Source: Gammaproteobacteria bacterium | GTDB taxonomy: Bacteria; Pseudomonadota; Gammaproteobacteria; Arenicellales; Poriferihabitantaceae | Direction: 5' to 3' | Assembly (NCBI GenBank): GCA_009839585.1 | Contig: VXPI01000140.1 | Span: 1-6,132 of the forward strand | Length of the DNA stretch: 6,132 bases | Shown here: positions 1 through 6,132 of the stretch, in pieces | Layout of the letters: each line of letters starts with the position of its first letter | How positions within the stretch are numbered: position 1 is the first letter of the stretch | Translations under genes and position numbers: made by a program | The notes under the pieces: model-generated | Databases searched by the model: none | Seen by the model: the letters and a program-made list of their open reading frames with translations, nothing else | What the model was told of the DNA's origin: nothing

Positions 1-1269
1 GTACTGGTCTATTCCGCGTCACTGGTTCCCGAGGTTACGAATGATCTCGTGGCTATCGATGATGCCATGAAGCTGGGTTATAACTGGGGCAATGGTCCTT
101 TTGAAATGCTGGATATGTTAGGTGTGGACTATGTTGCCTCGCGACTTGAATCGGAAGGTCGGCGTATTCCGGATTTCATGGAGCAGGGGCGAAAGACGGG
201 ATTCTATGCACTCCGAGACAATAGGCTGAGCACACTGCAAGCGAATGCGGACCATATTCCGATACAACGACCGGAAGGTGTTCTGCGCTTTCATGAAATC
301 CGCCGACAAATCAAACCACAAAATACCACTGAGTCGGCTAGCTGGTATGAGCATGACGACATTGTCATTGTCGAATTTCACAGCAAGGCCAATGCTCTCA
401 ACCAGGATTCGATGAACATCCTTGCCGATGCTCTTGAAAATGTCACATTAAGGGGTAATAAGGGGCTGATTGTTCATAATGATGATCAGCACTTCTCGTG
501 TGGAGTCGATTTATCCAAAGTCAGGGAGTTTTTCGAAACAGACAACCTTGACGGTCTTGATTCTTTCCTGAAGCATTTTCAGGAAACGGTCATGGCACTC
601 AAGAATGCAGAATTCCCTGTGGTGGTTGCGCCGGTTGGCATGTCCATAGGAGGTGGATATGAGGTGGTCCTGCATGCGCCGGAAGTGATTTGCCATGCAA
701 ACTCGGTCATGGGACTGGTTGAGTCGGGAGTAGGCCTGATTGCTTCTGGAGGAGGGTGCAAGGAAACGCTGTATCGCTGGGTTGAAAAGCTCAATTGTAA
801 AAATGAAATTGACAATGCATGTTGGAAGGCATTCATGAATCTGGGTTATGGAACGACCACCACCTCGCCCTTGCTTGCACTGGAACAGGCAATGTTGCGG
901 GACAATGATCGACATGAGATCAATCGCGACCGGATCTATGCTTCAGCCAGATCGGGTATTCTTTCGGGAAAAAATCAAGAGCCGTTAGTTCGGGATAATC
1001 TCAGCATGCCCGGAAGACCTCTCTTTCACAAAATGATTGACTGGTTGAACGAGGCACTGGCCAACGGCAAATTGATGAAGCATGATACGGCCGTTGCGAC
1101 GGAAATCGCAGCGATTGTGACGGGTGGCGATGTTGATCCAGGAACCAGTTTTTCCGAGGCAGATTTCCTGGAAAATGAAAGGCGATCATTCCTGAAATTG
1201 GTACAGACCAGACAGACTCAGGAGCGTATTGCAGGCTTGCTTGACATGGGCAAGGCAGTGCGTAACTGA
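1..1269 (+). CDS. 3-hydroxyacyl-CoA dehydrogenase / enoyl-CoA hydratase, FadN-type bifunctional beta-oxidation protein (5' partial)
   Basis: The frame is open from base 1 to the TGA at 1267-1269, giving 422 visible residues (numbered from base 1). The NAD-binding half, roughly 350-380 residues judging from the ~790-residue FadN family, lies upstream. Residues ~1-75 are the end of the 3-hydroxyacyl-CoA dehydrogenase C-terminal region, with the typical IDDAMKLGYNWGNGPFEMLD stretch. A crotonase-fold domain starts near residue 115: ANAL at 130-133, the oxyanion-type motif FSCGVDL at 165-171, and GGGYE at 217-221. E221 and E241 are 20 residues apart, the same spacing as the two catalytic glutamates of rat enoyl-CoA hydratase, so hydratase activity is plausible. 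The end, TQERIAGLLDMGKAVRN, resembles the FadN C-terminus. Expected role, known from the family: cytoplasmic hydration of enoyl-CoA and NAD-dependent oxidation of 3-hydroxyacyl-CoA. The domain order (dehydrogenase then hydratase) is the reverse of FadB/FadJ. A methionine at 67 and a GTG at 49 are internal and not real starts. A thiolase or acyl-CoA dehydrogenase partner, common for this family, is not seen downstream. Confidence 0.9.
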   Translation, partial: VLVYSASLVPEVTNDLVAIDDAMKLGYNWGNGPFEMLDMLGVDYVASRLESEGRRIPDFMEQGRKTGFYALRDNRLSTLQANADHIPIQRPEGVLRFHEIRRQIKPQNTTESASWYEHDDIVIVEFHSKANALNQDSMNILADALENVTLRGNKGLIVHNDDQHFSCGVDLSKVREFFETDNLDGLDSFLKHFQETVMALKNAEFPVVVAPVGMSIGGGYEVVLHAPEVICHANSVMGLVESGVGLIASGGGCKETLYRWVEKLNCKNEIDNACWKAFMNLGYGTTTTSPLLALEQAMLRDNDRHEINRDRIYASARSGILSGKNQEPLVRDNLSMPGRPLFHKMIDWLNEALANGKLMKHDTAVATEIAAIVTGGDVDPGTSFSEADFLENERRSFLKLVQTRQTQERIAGLLDMGKAVRN

Positions 1270-1286
1270 TCGAATCATCTTTTTGC

Positions 1287-1787
1287 ATGAAATCTCAGCC
1301 ACTGCTTTACTCTCTGGGCTTGCTTGCCCTCGTTTTCATGACTGGCTGCAATGCGGCAGATGATGATTGTGTCATGAAGAATGAGGGCATGGAATCTATG
1401 CATCTGGAAGGGATTACCCTGTTTGATGACAATGGGGAAACCAGGCATATTCAGAGCCTGATTGCCGATGATCAGTTCGAGCGTGCGATGGGCTTCCAGC
1501 ACGTTTGCCCTGATGCGGTAAAACAGACCAGGATCCTGTTTGTCTACACAGAACCGGTTTACGGAAGTTTTCACATGTCGAATGTGAAAGTCCCTCTGGA
1601 TATTGGGTTTTTCGACGATCAGGGGCTGTTGATCAATGTGCTTCGGATGGATACGTATACAGATGATGAACGGTCCTTGTATTCAACGAGCAGGCCTTAC
1701 CAGTTTGCTCTGGAAGCATCGGCGGGATTTTTTGAGGAATCCTTGCTCTCTCCCGGCATATCACGTCTGGTAATCAATTCCCTGTAG
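1287..1787 (+). CDS. DUF192 family lipoprotein
   Basis: This 166-residue protein begins with a lipoprotein signal peptide: K2, a hydrophobic core at ~5-18, and the lipobox M-T-G-C ending at C21. Asparagine rather than aspartate follows the cysteine, so Lol sorting to the outer membrane is expected (inference). Residues ~47-163 match the DUF192 (PF02643) pattern: RAMGFQ at 66-71, ILFVYTEP at 83-90, SFHMSNVKVPLDIGFFD at 94-110, INVLRMDTYTD at 116-126, and ALEASAGFF at 141-149. The family's usual core reads SFWMKNT-IPLDI-FID; here W is H and K is S. The molecular function of the family is not established, and proteins of this type are often exported. The start at 1287 is chosen because it is the only one that keeps the signal peptide. 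No clear Shine-Dalgarno sequence precedes it. It starts 17 bp after the beta-oxidation gene and ends 9 bp before the peptidase gene, so co-transcription is likely. Confidence 0.88.
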   Translation: MKSQPLLYSLGLLALVFMTGCNAADDDCVMKNEGMESMHLEGITLFDDNGETRHIQSLIADDQFERAMGFQHVCPDAVKQTRILFVYTEPVYGSFHMSNVKVPLDIGFFDDQGLLINVLRMDTYTDDERSLYSTSRPYQFALEASAGFFEESLLSPGISRLVINSL

Positions 1788-1796
1788 TCTTTTCTT

Positions 1797-3866
1797 ATGG
1801 CCGCCAGGAAGAAAGTTGCTGATTTTGGTTTATGGGAAAGTCATCTTGACCCTGAAGTGCTGTTCGTCAAGGGGCAGGCACCGAATTATCCATTCCGGCA
1901 CAAGGAACAGTTGTACTGGCTCCAGGTTCTCTCTGACGAATATTCGGGAAAAACAGTATTATGCAGAGCAGGAAATGAAGATGGTGGATCCAGCCCGGAA
2001 ATCATTACCCCATTACCTTTTGATGTCCCCCAAAACTTCAGCATACGTACGCGTGTCAATGAATATGGTGGAAAGTGTTTTTGCGTGATTGATGACTACA
2101 TCGTATTCAACAATTATCTGGATGGTTGCCTGTATGCGCAAAAGATAGGTCATGACACATTATCTCGAACCGATGGTTGCCTGATCGACAGGTGTCGGTA
2201 TTTCGCAAAGTTGGAGGGATATGATTTGCCCATAAAACTTGCAGCGTGGAGCGATCAGCCAATTCCGGGCTTTGCGGATATCTCGATATCTCCCGACAGT
2301 CAGTGGATTGTGGCGGTCATGGAGGTGCCGAATGATGAAGGAGAAAATGAATGCCAGATCGTGAAAGTTCGCTGGCAGACAAATTTCTCCGGAGAACCTG
2401 GCCTGCAGCAAATCGAGACACTTGTTTCAGGTGCAGACTTTTACGCAAGTCCAGTGATTTCTGGTGATGGATCACGACTGGCCTGGCTGGAATGGTCGCA
2501 TCCTCATATGCCTTGGGATCAGACGCGTCTTATGTGTGCCGATATTGATCTTGGGGGATTTCAGCCGATTCGAAATCAGGCAGCCATCATTGATCATGAA
2601 AACTGGGCGGTATGCCAGATTGGATTCCTCGGAGATGGTGACCTGATTTTCGCGAGCGACAACCCGGAATGTGATTTCTGGAATTTTTACCGTTACTCTC
2701 CAGAGGGGATGTATAGGCAAATCAGTCATGAGCACGGGGAATTTGGCGAAGCGCACTGGCAATTTGGGCAATCACGCTGGCAAGAGATTTCTGATGGCTT
2801 CATTGCGGCTATTCTCACTGAGCGTGATGGAGACCGGATAATCGAGTTGAATACGAAGACCTCCGAAATTCGTCCCATGACCAATCAGCTTGCTGCGTTG
2901 AGTCAAATGAGTCTCAGCGAGGATGGCGTGTTGTTATGTATGTCCTGTTACGAGAATAGGGTGCCTTCGATTGTTCAAGTCAATCGTAGAGGATTGAATG
3001 AAATTTCAATTGAGATTGATTATTGTCTTGATATTGATCATGTTCCAGTTCCCGAATTTGTGGAGTTTGCAACGAGTAGGGAAGGGATAGCCTATGGGTT
3101 ATTTTTTTCACCCCTGAGTCCAGCCTATACAGGCCCTGATTCACAGCGTCCACCCCTGATTGTCATGATTCATGGTGGTCCGACAGGGCGATCTTCGCGC
3201 GTGTATGAAGGTGTCCGGCACCATTACTGTTCACTGGGGTTTGCAGTGCTGGATGTAAATCATCGTGGCAGCACGGGTTTTGGTCGAGCCTATCGCCAAA
3301 GCCTGATGGGAAACTGGGGGATTGATGATTGCGACGATATTGCAGCAGGTATCGGTTATCTGATTCGTCACCAACAGATAGATCCCGAACTGGTATTCAT
3401 TCGTGGCGGAAGTGCTGGGGGATATGCGGTTCAGAGAGCCCTGACCCAGCACAGCGAACTGTTTTGTGCAGGGGCAAGTTATTATGGCATTGGCAACCTG
3501 GTCACGCTCAGTGAAATCACGCATCGATTTGAGTCACGATATACCGACCAGTTGATTGGCGAAGAATATGATCGGGATCGCGCCCGAAATCCGGACAGTC
3601 GCTATCGACAGCGCTCTCCGATTTTCGAGATGGATAAGCTGAATTGTCCCTTGATACTGTTTCAAGGCAGTGATGACAAGGTAGTTCCGCCAAAACTGTC
3701 TCACGAGGTGGTTGAACTACTCAAGAGAAAGGGGATTCACCATGCGTATCATGAATACGCGGGTGAAGGGCATGGCTTTCGAAACAAAAACACAAAACTG
3801 GCTGCGCTCAGTGAAGAAATCGGGTTCTTTACCGATATTATTCGAAAAAAACGAGGCATGGTTTGA
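1797..3866 (+). CDS. S9 family serine peptidase (prolyl oligopeptidase / acylaminoacyl-peptidase type)
   Basis: The product is 689 residues, a normal length for this family. Residues ~1-420 should form the beta-propeller that gates the active site. A blade-like stretch, ISISPDSQWIVAVME, lies near residue 162, and the opening FGLWESHLDPEVL resembles the FGxW/YGSW start common in this subgroup. Residues ~435-689 are the alpha/beta-hydrolase domain. HGGPTG begins at H459 (oxyanion-hole region), followed by LDVNHRGSTGFGRAYR. The nucleophile is S539 in GGSAGG, the acid is most likely D627 in GSDDKVVPP (by alignment to GTADD of dipeptidyl peptidase IV), and the base is H659 in GEGHGFR. The triad is therefore complete. 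There is no signal peptide or membrane segment, so it probably cleaves short peptides in the cytoplasm; substrate preference cannot be read from the sequence. The ATG at 1797 is the first start after the preceding gene's TAG at 1785-1787, which is in the same frame. No Shine-Dalgarno sequence is visible, so translational coupling to the DUF192 gene is plausible. A true acylaminoacyl peptidase, a dipeptidyl peptidase or an oligopeptidase are all possible. Confidence 0.92.
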   Translation: MAARKKVADFGLWESHLDPEVLFVKGQAPNYPFRHKEQLYWLQVLSDEYSGKTVLCRAGNEDGGSSPEIITPLPFDVPQNFSIRTRVNEYGGKCFCVIDDYIVFNNYLDGCLYAQKIGHDTLSRTDGCLIDRCRYFAKLEGYDLPIKLAAWSDQPIPGFADISISPDSQWIVAVMEVPNDEGENECQIVKVRWQTNFSGEPGLQQIETLVSGADFYASPVISGDGSRLAWLEWSHPHMPWDQTRLMCADIDLGGFQPIRNQAAIIDHENWAVCQIGFLGDGDLIFASDNPECDFWNFYRYSPEGMYRQISHEHGEFGEAHWQFGQSRWQEISDGFIAAILTERDGDRIIELNTKTSEIRPMTNQLAALSQMSLSEDGVLLCMSCYENRVPSIVQVNRRGLNEISIEIDYCLDIDHVPVPEFVEFATSREGIAYGLFFSPLSPAYTGPDSQRPPLIVMIHGGPTGRSSRVYEGVRHHYCSLGFAVLDVNHRGSTGFGRAYRQSLMGNWGIDDCDDIAAGIGYLIRHQQIDPELVFIRGGSAGGYAVQRALTQHSELFCAGASYYGIGNLVTLSEITHRFESRYTDQLIGEEYDRDRARNPDSRYRQRSPIFEMDKLNCPLILFQGSDDKVVPPKLSHEVVELLKRKGIHHAYHEYAGEGHGFRNKNTKLAALSEEIGFFTDIIRKKRGMV

Positions 3867-3888
3867 GTGGGTTGTCTTGATTCACTCA
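3864..3888 (+). terminator. Hairpin over the peptidase stop codon, possible weak terminator
   Basis: TGAGTG at 3864-3869, which begins with the stop codon, is the exact reverse complement of CACTCA at 3883-3888. In RNA the stem could extend inward by four pairs (G-U, G-U, U-A, U-G) to leave a five-base loop at 3874-3878. The following sequence, CGGTTTCAAGTTTTG, is only moderately T-rich and has no immediate T tract. It may be a weak terminator or a 3'-end-stabilising hairpin between the peptidase and yajC, or chance. Confidence 0.25.
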
Positions 3889-3900
3889 CGGTTTCAAGTT

Positions 3901-3918
3901 TTGTGGCATAATCCACAA
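3901..3918. promoter_or_regulatory. Perfect inverted repeat TTGTGG-N6-CCACAA upstream of yajC, operator-like
   Basis: Two exact 6-bp arms (3901-3906 and 3913-3918) flank the six bases CATAAT at 3907-3912. CATAAT matches the -10 consensus TATAAT at five of six positions. A dyad centred on a -10-like hexamer is what a repressor site over a promoter would look like. However, no good -35 hexamer lies 16-18 bp upstream: the best TTG-like match, TTGATT at 3877-3882, is 24 bp away. No T tract follows, so it is a poor terminator. It sits about 52 bp before the yajC start, in the only intergenic gap long enough to hold a promoter for yajC-secD. Function is inferred only. Confidence 0.3.
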
Positions 3919-3951
3919 TCCGAAATTTTCAATACAGTAGATATTCAAACT

Positions 3952-3956
3952 AGGAG
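3952..3956 (+). promoter_or_regulatory. Shine-Dalgarno-like AGGAG of yajC
   Basis: AGGAG is the clearest ribosome-binding sequence seen at any start in the window. Thirteen bases separate it from the ATG at 3970, longer than the usual 5-9. An in-frame TAA at 3967-3969 directly abuts that ATG, so no upstream start is possible. The next in-frame methionine, M26, lies inside the membrane segment. The long spacing must therefore be accepted, or the site is not the one used. Confidence 0.55.
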
Positions 3957-3969
3957 TCTATCCAGATAA

Positions 3970-4338
3970 ATGACTGATTTTTTTATTTCAAGTGCGTGGG
4001 CGCAAACCGGAGAGTCCGGGGGAAGCTTGATCGGCATTCTGCCTATGATATTGATCTTTGTGGTGTTCTACTTCCTGTTGATTCGCCCACAGCAAAAACG
4101 AGCAAAACAACATCGTGAAATGATTTCTTCATTGGAAGTCGGCGATGAAATCGTGACCAATGGCGGCGCTCTCGGTGTAGTCAGGGTGATCGATGATGAC
4201 TTCCTGACAGTCCAGGTAGCATCAGAAGTTGAGCTAAAAATCCAGAGAAATGCAATCGCTCAAATGATGCCCATGGGTACGGTAGACTTCACGCATTCCA
4301 CTCCTGTCAAAAAGAAAAAGGCCTCCCAGACTGATTGA
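3970..4338 (+). CDS. yajC: Preprotein translocase subunit YajC
   Basis: This 122-residue protein has the full YajC layout. A short N-terminal stretch with the typical FFISSAWAQ motif (residues 4-12) is followed by one membrane segment at ~18-38 (rich in I, L, V, F). Next come the conserved basic motif RPQQKR at 39-44 and a small cytoplasmic domain with GDEIVTNGG at 58-66. The tail is lysine-rich (KKKK at 114-117). YajC is an inner-membrane protein that associates with SecD and SecF in the accessory complex of the SecYEG translocon; its exact job is unclear and it is usually dispensable. The start is fixed by an in-frame TAA immediately before the ATG. secD follows after 60 bp on the same strand, which supports the identification. 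Upstream lies a peptidase gene rather than tgt, the neighbour in E. coli. Confidence 0.96.
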   Translation: MTDFFISSAWAQTGESGGSLIGILPMILIFVVFYFLLIRPQQKRAKQHREMISSLEVGDEIVTNGGALGVVRVIDDDFLTVQVASEVELKIQRNAIAQMMPMGTVDFTHSTPVKKKKASQTD

Positions 4339-4398
4339 TTTTCTCCCTCAACGTCAAACCCCGTTTCCTAATCCTGTTCCAATTATAGTGTTCAGCGC

Positions 4399-6132
4399 AT
4401 GTTGAATCAGACTGAATGGTGGCGTTATCTAGTCGTAACGGTCGTCGTTGCGGCTGGAATTTTTTACGCCGCTCCAAATTTGTTCGGCAGCGACCCGGGA
4501 ATCCAGATAAGGGGGGCTCGAGGGCTGTCTCTGGACAGCAACCTGCTGGGGCGGGTAGAAACCATTCTGAACAATAATGAGATTGACTTCAAATCCCTGT
4601 CCCAGGATGAAAACAATCTGAAAATACATTTTGAAGAGACTGCAACCCAGCTCAAGTCCAAGAGACTACTGGAAGCGGAACTCGGAAATGCCTACTCGCT
4701 TGCTCTGACACTACTTCCAAACGCTCCCGGCTGGATGTCCGATGTAGGAGCCCTGCCAATGTATCTGGGCCTTGATCTTCGTGGTGGCGTGCATTTCCTG
4801 CTCCAGATCGATATGGACAGCGCAATTCAACGGCAGATTCAGAACGCAGTGGATGGAATTCGATCGGCATTACGCGAAGAGCGCATTCGTTATCGACGGA
4901 TTGTGGCAAACGAGGACGGTACGATTCTCGCAGACATTCGAAACCCGGAACAACGAGAAGAAGCTGCCGATATTCTGGAGCGGGACTTTCAGGAATTGCA
5001 AATCGACAATGCAGCAACTAATGAGGCTGCACTGGTTGTCTCATTGCGCCCTGAGCGAATTGACGAGATCCGGGAAGCCGCTCTTGAGCAGAACCGGGTT
5101 GCTCTTCGAAACCGGGTTGACCAACTCGGGGTAGCCGAACCGATTGTTCAACAGCAGGGTGCTGACCGCATTATCGTACAACTGCCGGGAGTGCAGGACA
5201 CTGCACGGGCCAAGGAAATTTTGGGTAGGGCAGCAACTCTCGAAATGCGGATGGTTGATGAAGAGAATAACGCAGCTGCACTCGAAGCAGGTCAATCACC
5301 TCCGGGCTCGCGACTTTATCGCTTCCGGGATGGGCGACGGATACTGCTTGAGAAAAGAGTCATATATTCGGGCGATAACATTATTGATGCAGCAGCCAGT
5401 TTGGACCAGAATGGTGGGCCGATTGTCAGTATAACGCTGGACTCGACAGCGGCGACTATCAACAGTCGCATAACCGGAGAGAATATCGGCAACCGCATGG
5501 CAGTCGTCTATCAGGAGATCGTATCCAGGATTCGTACCGATGATGACGGCAATCCGATCCTCAATGAGCGGGGATTGCCCGAGAGAATGACGGAACGGAT
5601 TGAAGAGGTGCTAACAGCTCCCGTGATACGAGCCCAGTTGGGAAAACGTTATCAGATTGAAGGCATTGGCTCGATAAATGAGGCTAGGGACCTGGCTTTA
5701 ATGCTGCGCGCCGGTGCATTGGCAGCACCCGTAGAAATTATTGAGGAACGGACAGTTGGCCCAAGCCTCGGCCAGGCAAACATTGATCAGGGGATGCTCT
5801 CGGTTATTGTCGGCCTGATTCTGGTGATGGTCTTCATGATCGTTTACTACCGGGTATTCGGGGTGGTGGCACTGGTAGCGCTCAGTTTGAATCTGGTATT
5901 GATCATATCTGTACTCTCGCTTTTGCAGGCAACCCTGACCTTGCCCGGGGTAGCGGGTATTGTATTGACCGTGGGCATGGCAGTGGACGCAAATGTATTG
6001 ATTTTCGAGCGCATACGCGAGGAAATCAGGAATGGCAATACTCCACAGGCCAGCATTCATCTGGGTTATGACCGCGCACTATCCACCATTGTAGATGCAA
6101 ATATCACTACCCTGATTGCTGCTCTTGTCCTG
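4399..6132 (+). CDS. secD: Protein translocase subunit SecD (3' partial)
   Basis: The frame stays open from the ATG at 4399 to the last base, giving 578 residues; E. coli SecD has 615, so about 45-50 residues are missing. The start MLNQTEWWRY resembles the E. coli N-terminus. Segments in order: TM1 at ~10-27 followed by APNLFG; the large periplasmic P1 domain with LGLDLRGGVHFLLQID from residue 123; NRVDQLGVAEPIVQQQGADR from residue 238; LPGVQDTARAKEILG; RAGALAAPVEIIEERTVGP at ~438-455; then TM2 at ~467-484, TM3 at ~488-509 and TM4 at ~514-536. TM4 carries AVDANVL with D530, matching the conserved membrane aspartate of E. coli SecD (D519) implicated in proton coupling. DANITTLI near 566-573 opens the last membrane region. 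With SecF it uses the proton-motive force to help pull exported proteins through SecYEG. No Shine-Dalgarno sequence is evident before 4399, so coupling to yajC across the 60-bp gap is uncertain. secF is expected just beyond the window. Confidence 0.96.
   Translation, partial: MLNQTEWWRYLVVTVVVAAGIFYAAPNLFGSDPGIQIRGARGLSLDSNLLGRVETILNNNEIDFKSLSQDENNLKIHFEETATQLKSKRLLEAELGNAYSLALTLLPNAPGWMSDVGALPMYLGLDLRGGVHFLLQIDMDSAIQRQIQNAVDGIRSALREERIRYRRIVANEDGTILADIRNPEQREEAADILERDFQELQIDNAATNEAALVVSLRPERIDEIREAALEQNRVALRNRVDQLGVAEPIVQQQGADRIIVQLPGVQDTARAKEILGRAATLEMRMVDEENNAAALEAGQSPPGSRLYRFRDGRRILLEKRVIYSGDNIIDAAASLDQNGGPIVSITLDSTAATINSRITGENIGNRMAVVYQEIVSRIRTDDDGNPILNERGLPERMTERIEEVLTAPVIRAQLGKRYQIEGIGSINEARDLALMLRAGALAAPVEIIEERTVGPSLGQANIDQGMLSVIVGLILVMVFMIVYYRVFGVVALVALSLNLVLIISVLSLLQATLTLPGVAGIVLTVGMAVDANVLIFERIREEIRNGNTPQASIHLGYDRALSTIVDANITTLIAALVL

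Noticed and set aside
511..915. Minus-strand open frame of 134 codons opposite the hydratase domain, with further minus-strand frames opposite the peptidase and secD genes
   Set aside because: They lie antisense to genes with clear family motifs, match no recognisable protein, and look like shadows of the coding strand.
1267..1284. TGAT-CGA-ATCA followed by a T run (TCTTTTT) after the beta-oxidation gene, looking like a small terminator
   Set aside because: The stem is only four A/T-rich pairs with a three-base loop, far too weak for an intrinsic terminator, and the next gene starts three bases after it.
3712..3969. Plus-strand open frame of 85 codons spanning the peptidase end and the gap before yajC
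   Set aside because: It overlaps the catalytic-histidine region of the peptidase in another frame. It ends with the TAA abutting yajC, but its residues resemble no known family and no ribosome-binding site is evident.
4361..4389. Possible promoter for secD with TATAGT at 4384-4389
   Set aside because: No -35-like hexamer occurs at 15-18 bp spacing (the region reads CCGTTTCC). The start would fall about 3 bases before the secD ATG. Kept only as a remark in the findings.
4772..5134. Plus-strand open frame of 120 codons inside secD, in another frame
   Set aside because: It lies wholly within the clearly conserved SecD frame and has no protein-family signature of its own.

Overview
The window is a compact, all-plus-strand stretch of an ordinary bacterial chromosome carrying five protein genes, the first and last cut by the window edges. 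The SecD is of the long Escherichia coli-like type (MLN start, LGLDLRGG motif near residue 125, AVDANVL in a late membrane segment), and it follows a YajC with the RPQQKR motif. Together with the Lol-type lipoprotein signal on the DUF192 protein, this suggests a Gram-negative proteobacterium, most likely a gammaproteobacterium. I cannot name a genus. Base composition looks close to even, with no visible compositional break or mobile-element signature.

Layout: (1) 1-1269 is the C-terminal part of a FadN-type beta-oxidation protein, with the end of the 3-hydroxyacyl-CoA dehydrogenase region followed by an enoyl-CoA hydratase/crotonase domain. (2) 1287-1787 is a small DUF192 lipoprotein. (3) 1797-3866 is a cytoplasmic S9-family serine peptidase with an intact catalytic triad. 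(4) 3867-3969 is a 103-bp intergenic region with a hairpin over the peptidase stop, a perfect inverted repeat and a Shine-Dalgarno-like site. (5) 3970-4338 is yajC. (6) 4399-6132 is secD, open to the window end and lacking roughly its last 45-50 residues.

The first three genes are tightly packed (gaps of 17 and 9 bp) and could share one transcript, although their products act in unrelated processes: fatty-acid oxidation, an envelope lipoprotein of unknown role, and peptide turnover. The 103-bp gap is the only place with room for a promoter. It plausibly starts a second unit, yajC-secD with secF probably beyond the window, encoding the accessory SecDF-YajC complex that helps SecYEG export proteins using the proton-motive force.

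I found no RNA genes, CRISPR array, insertion sequence, prophage or defence module, and no convincing undescribed system. The observations below are modest: an operator-like palindrome ahead of yajC, an in-frame amber junction between the DUF192 and peptidase genes, substitutions in the DUF192 core motif, and an S9 peptidase gene directly upstream of yajC-secD. No stretch longer than 300 bases lacks a gene.
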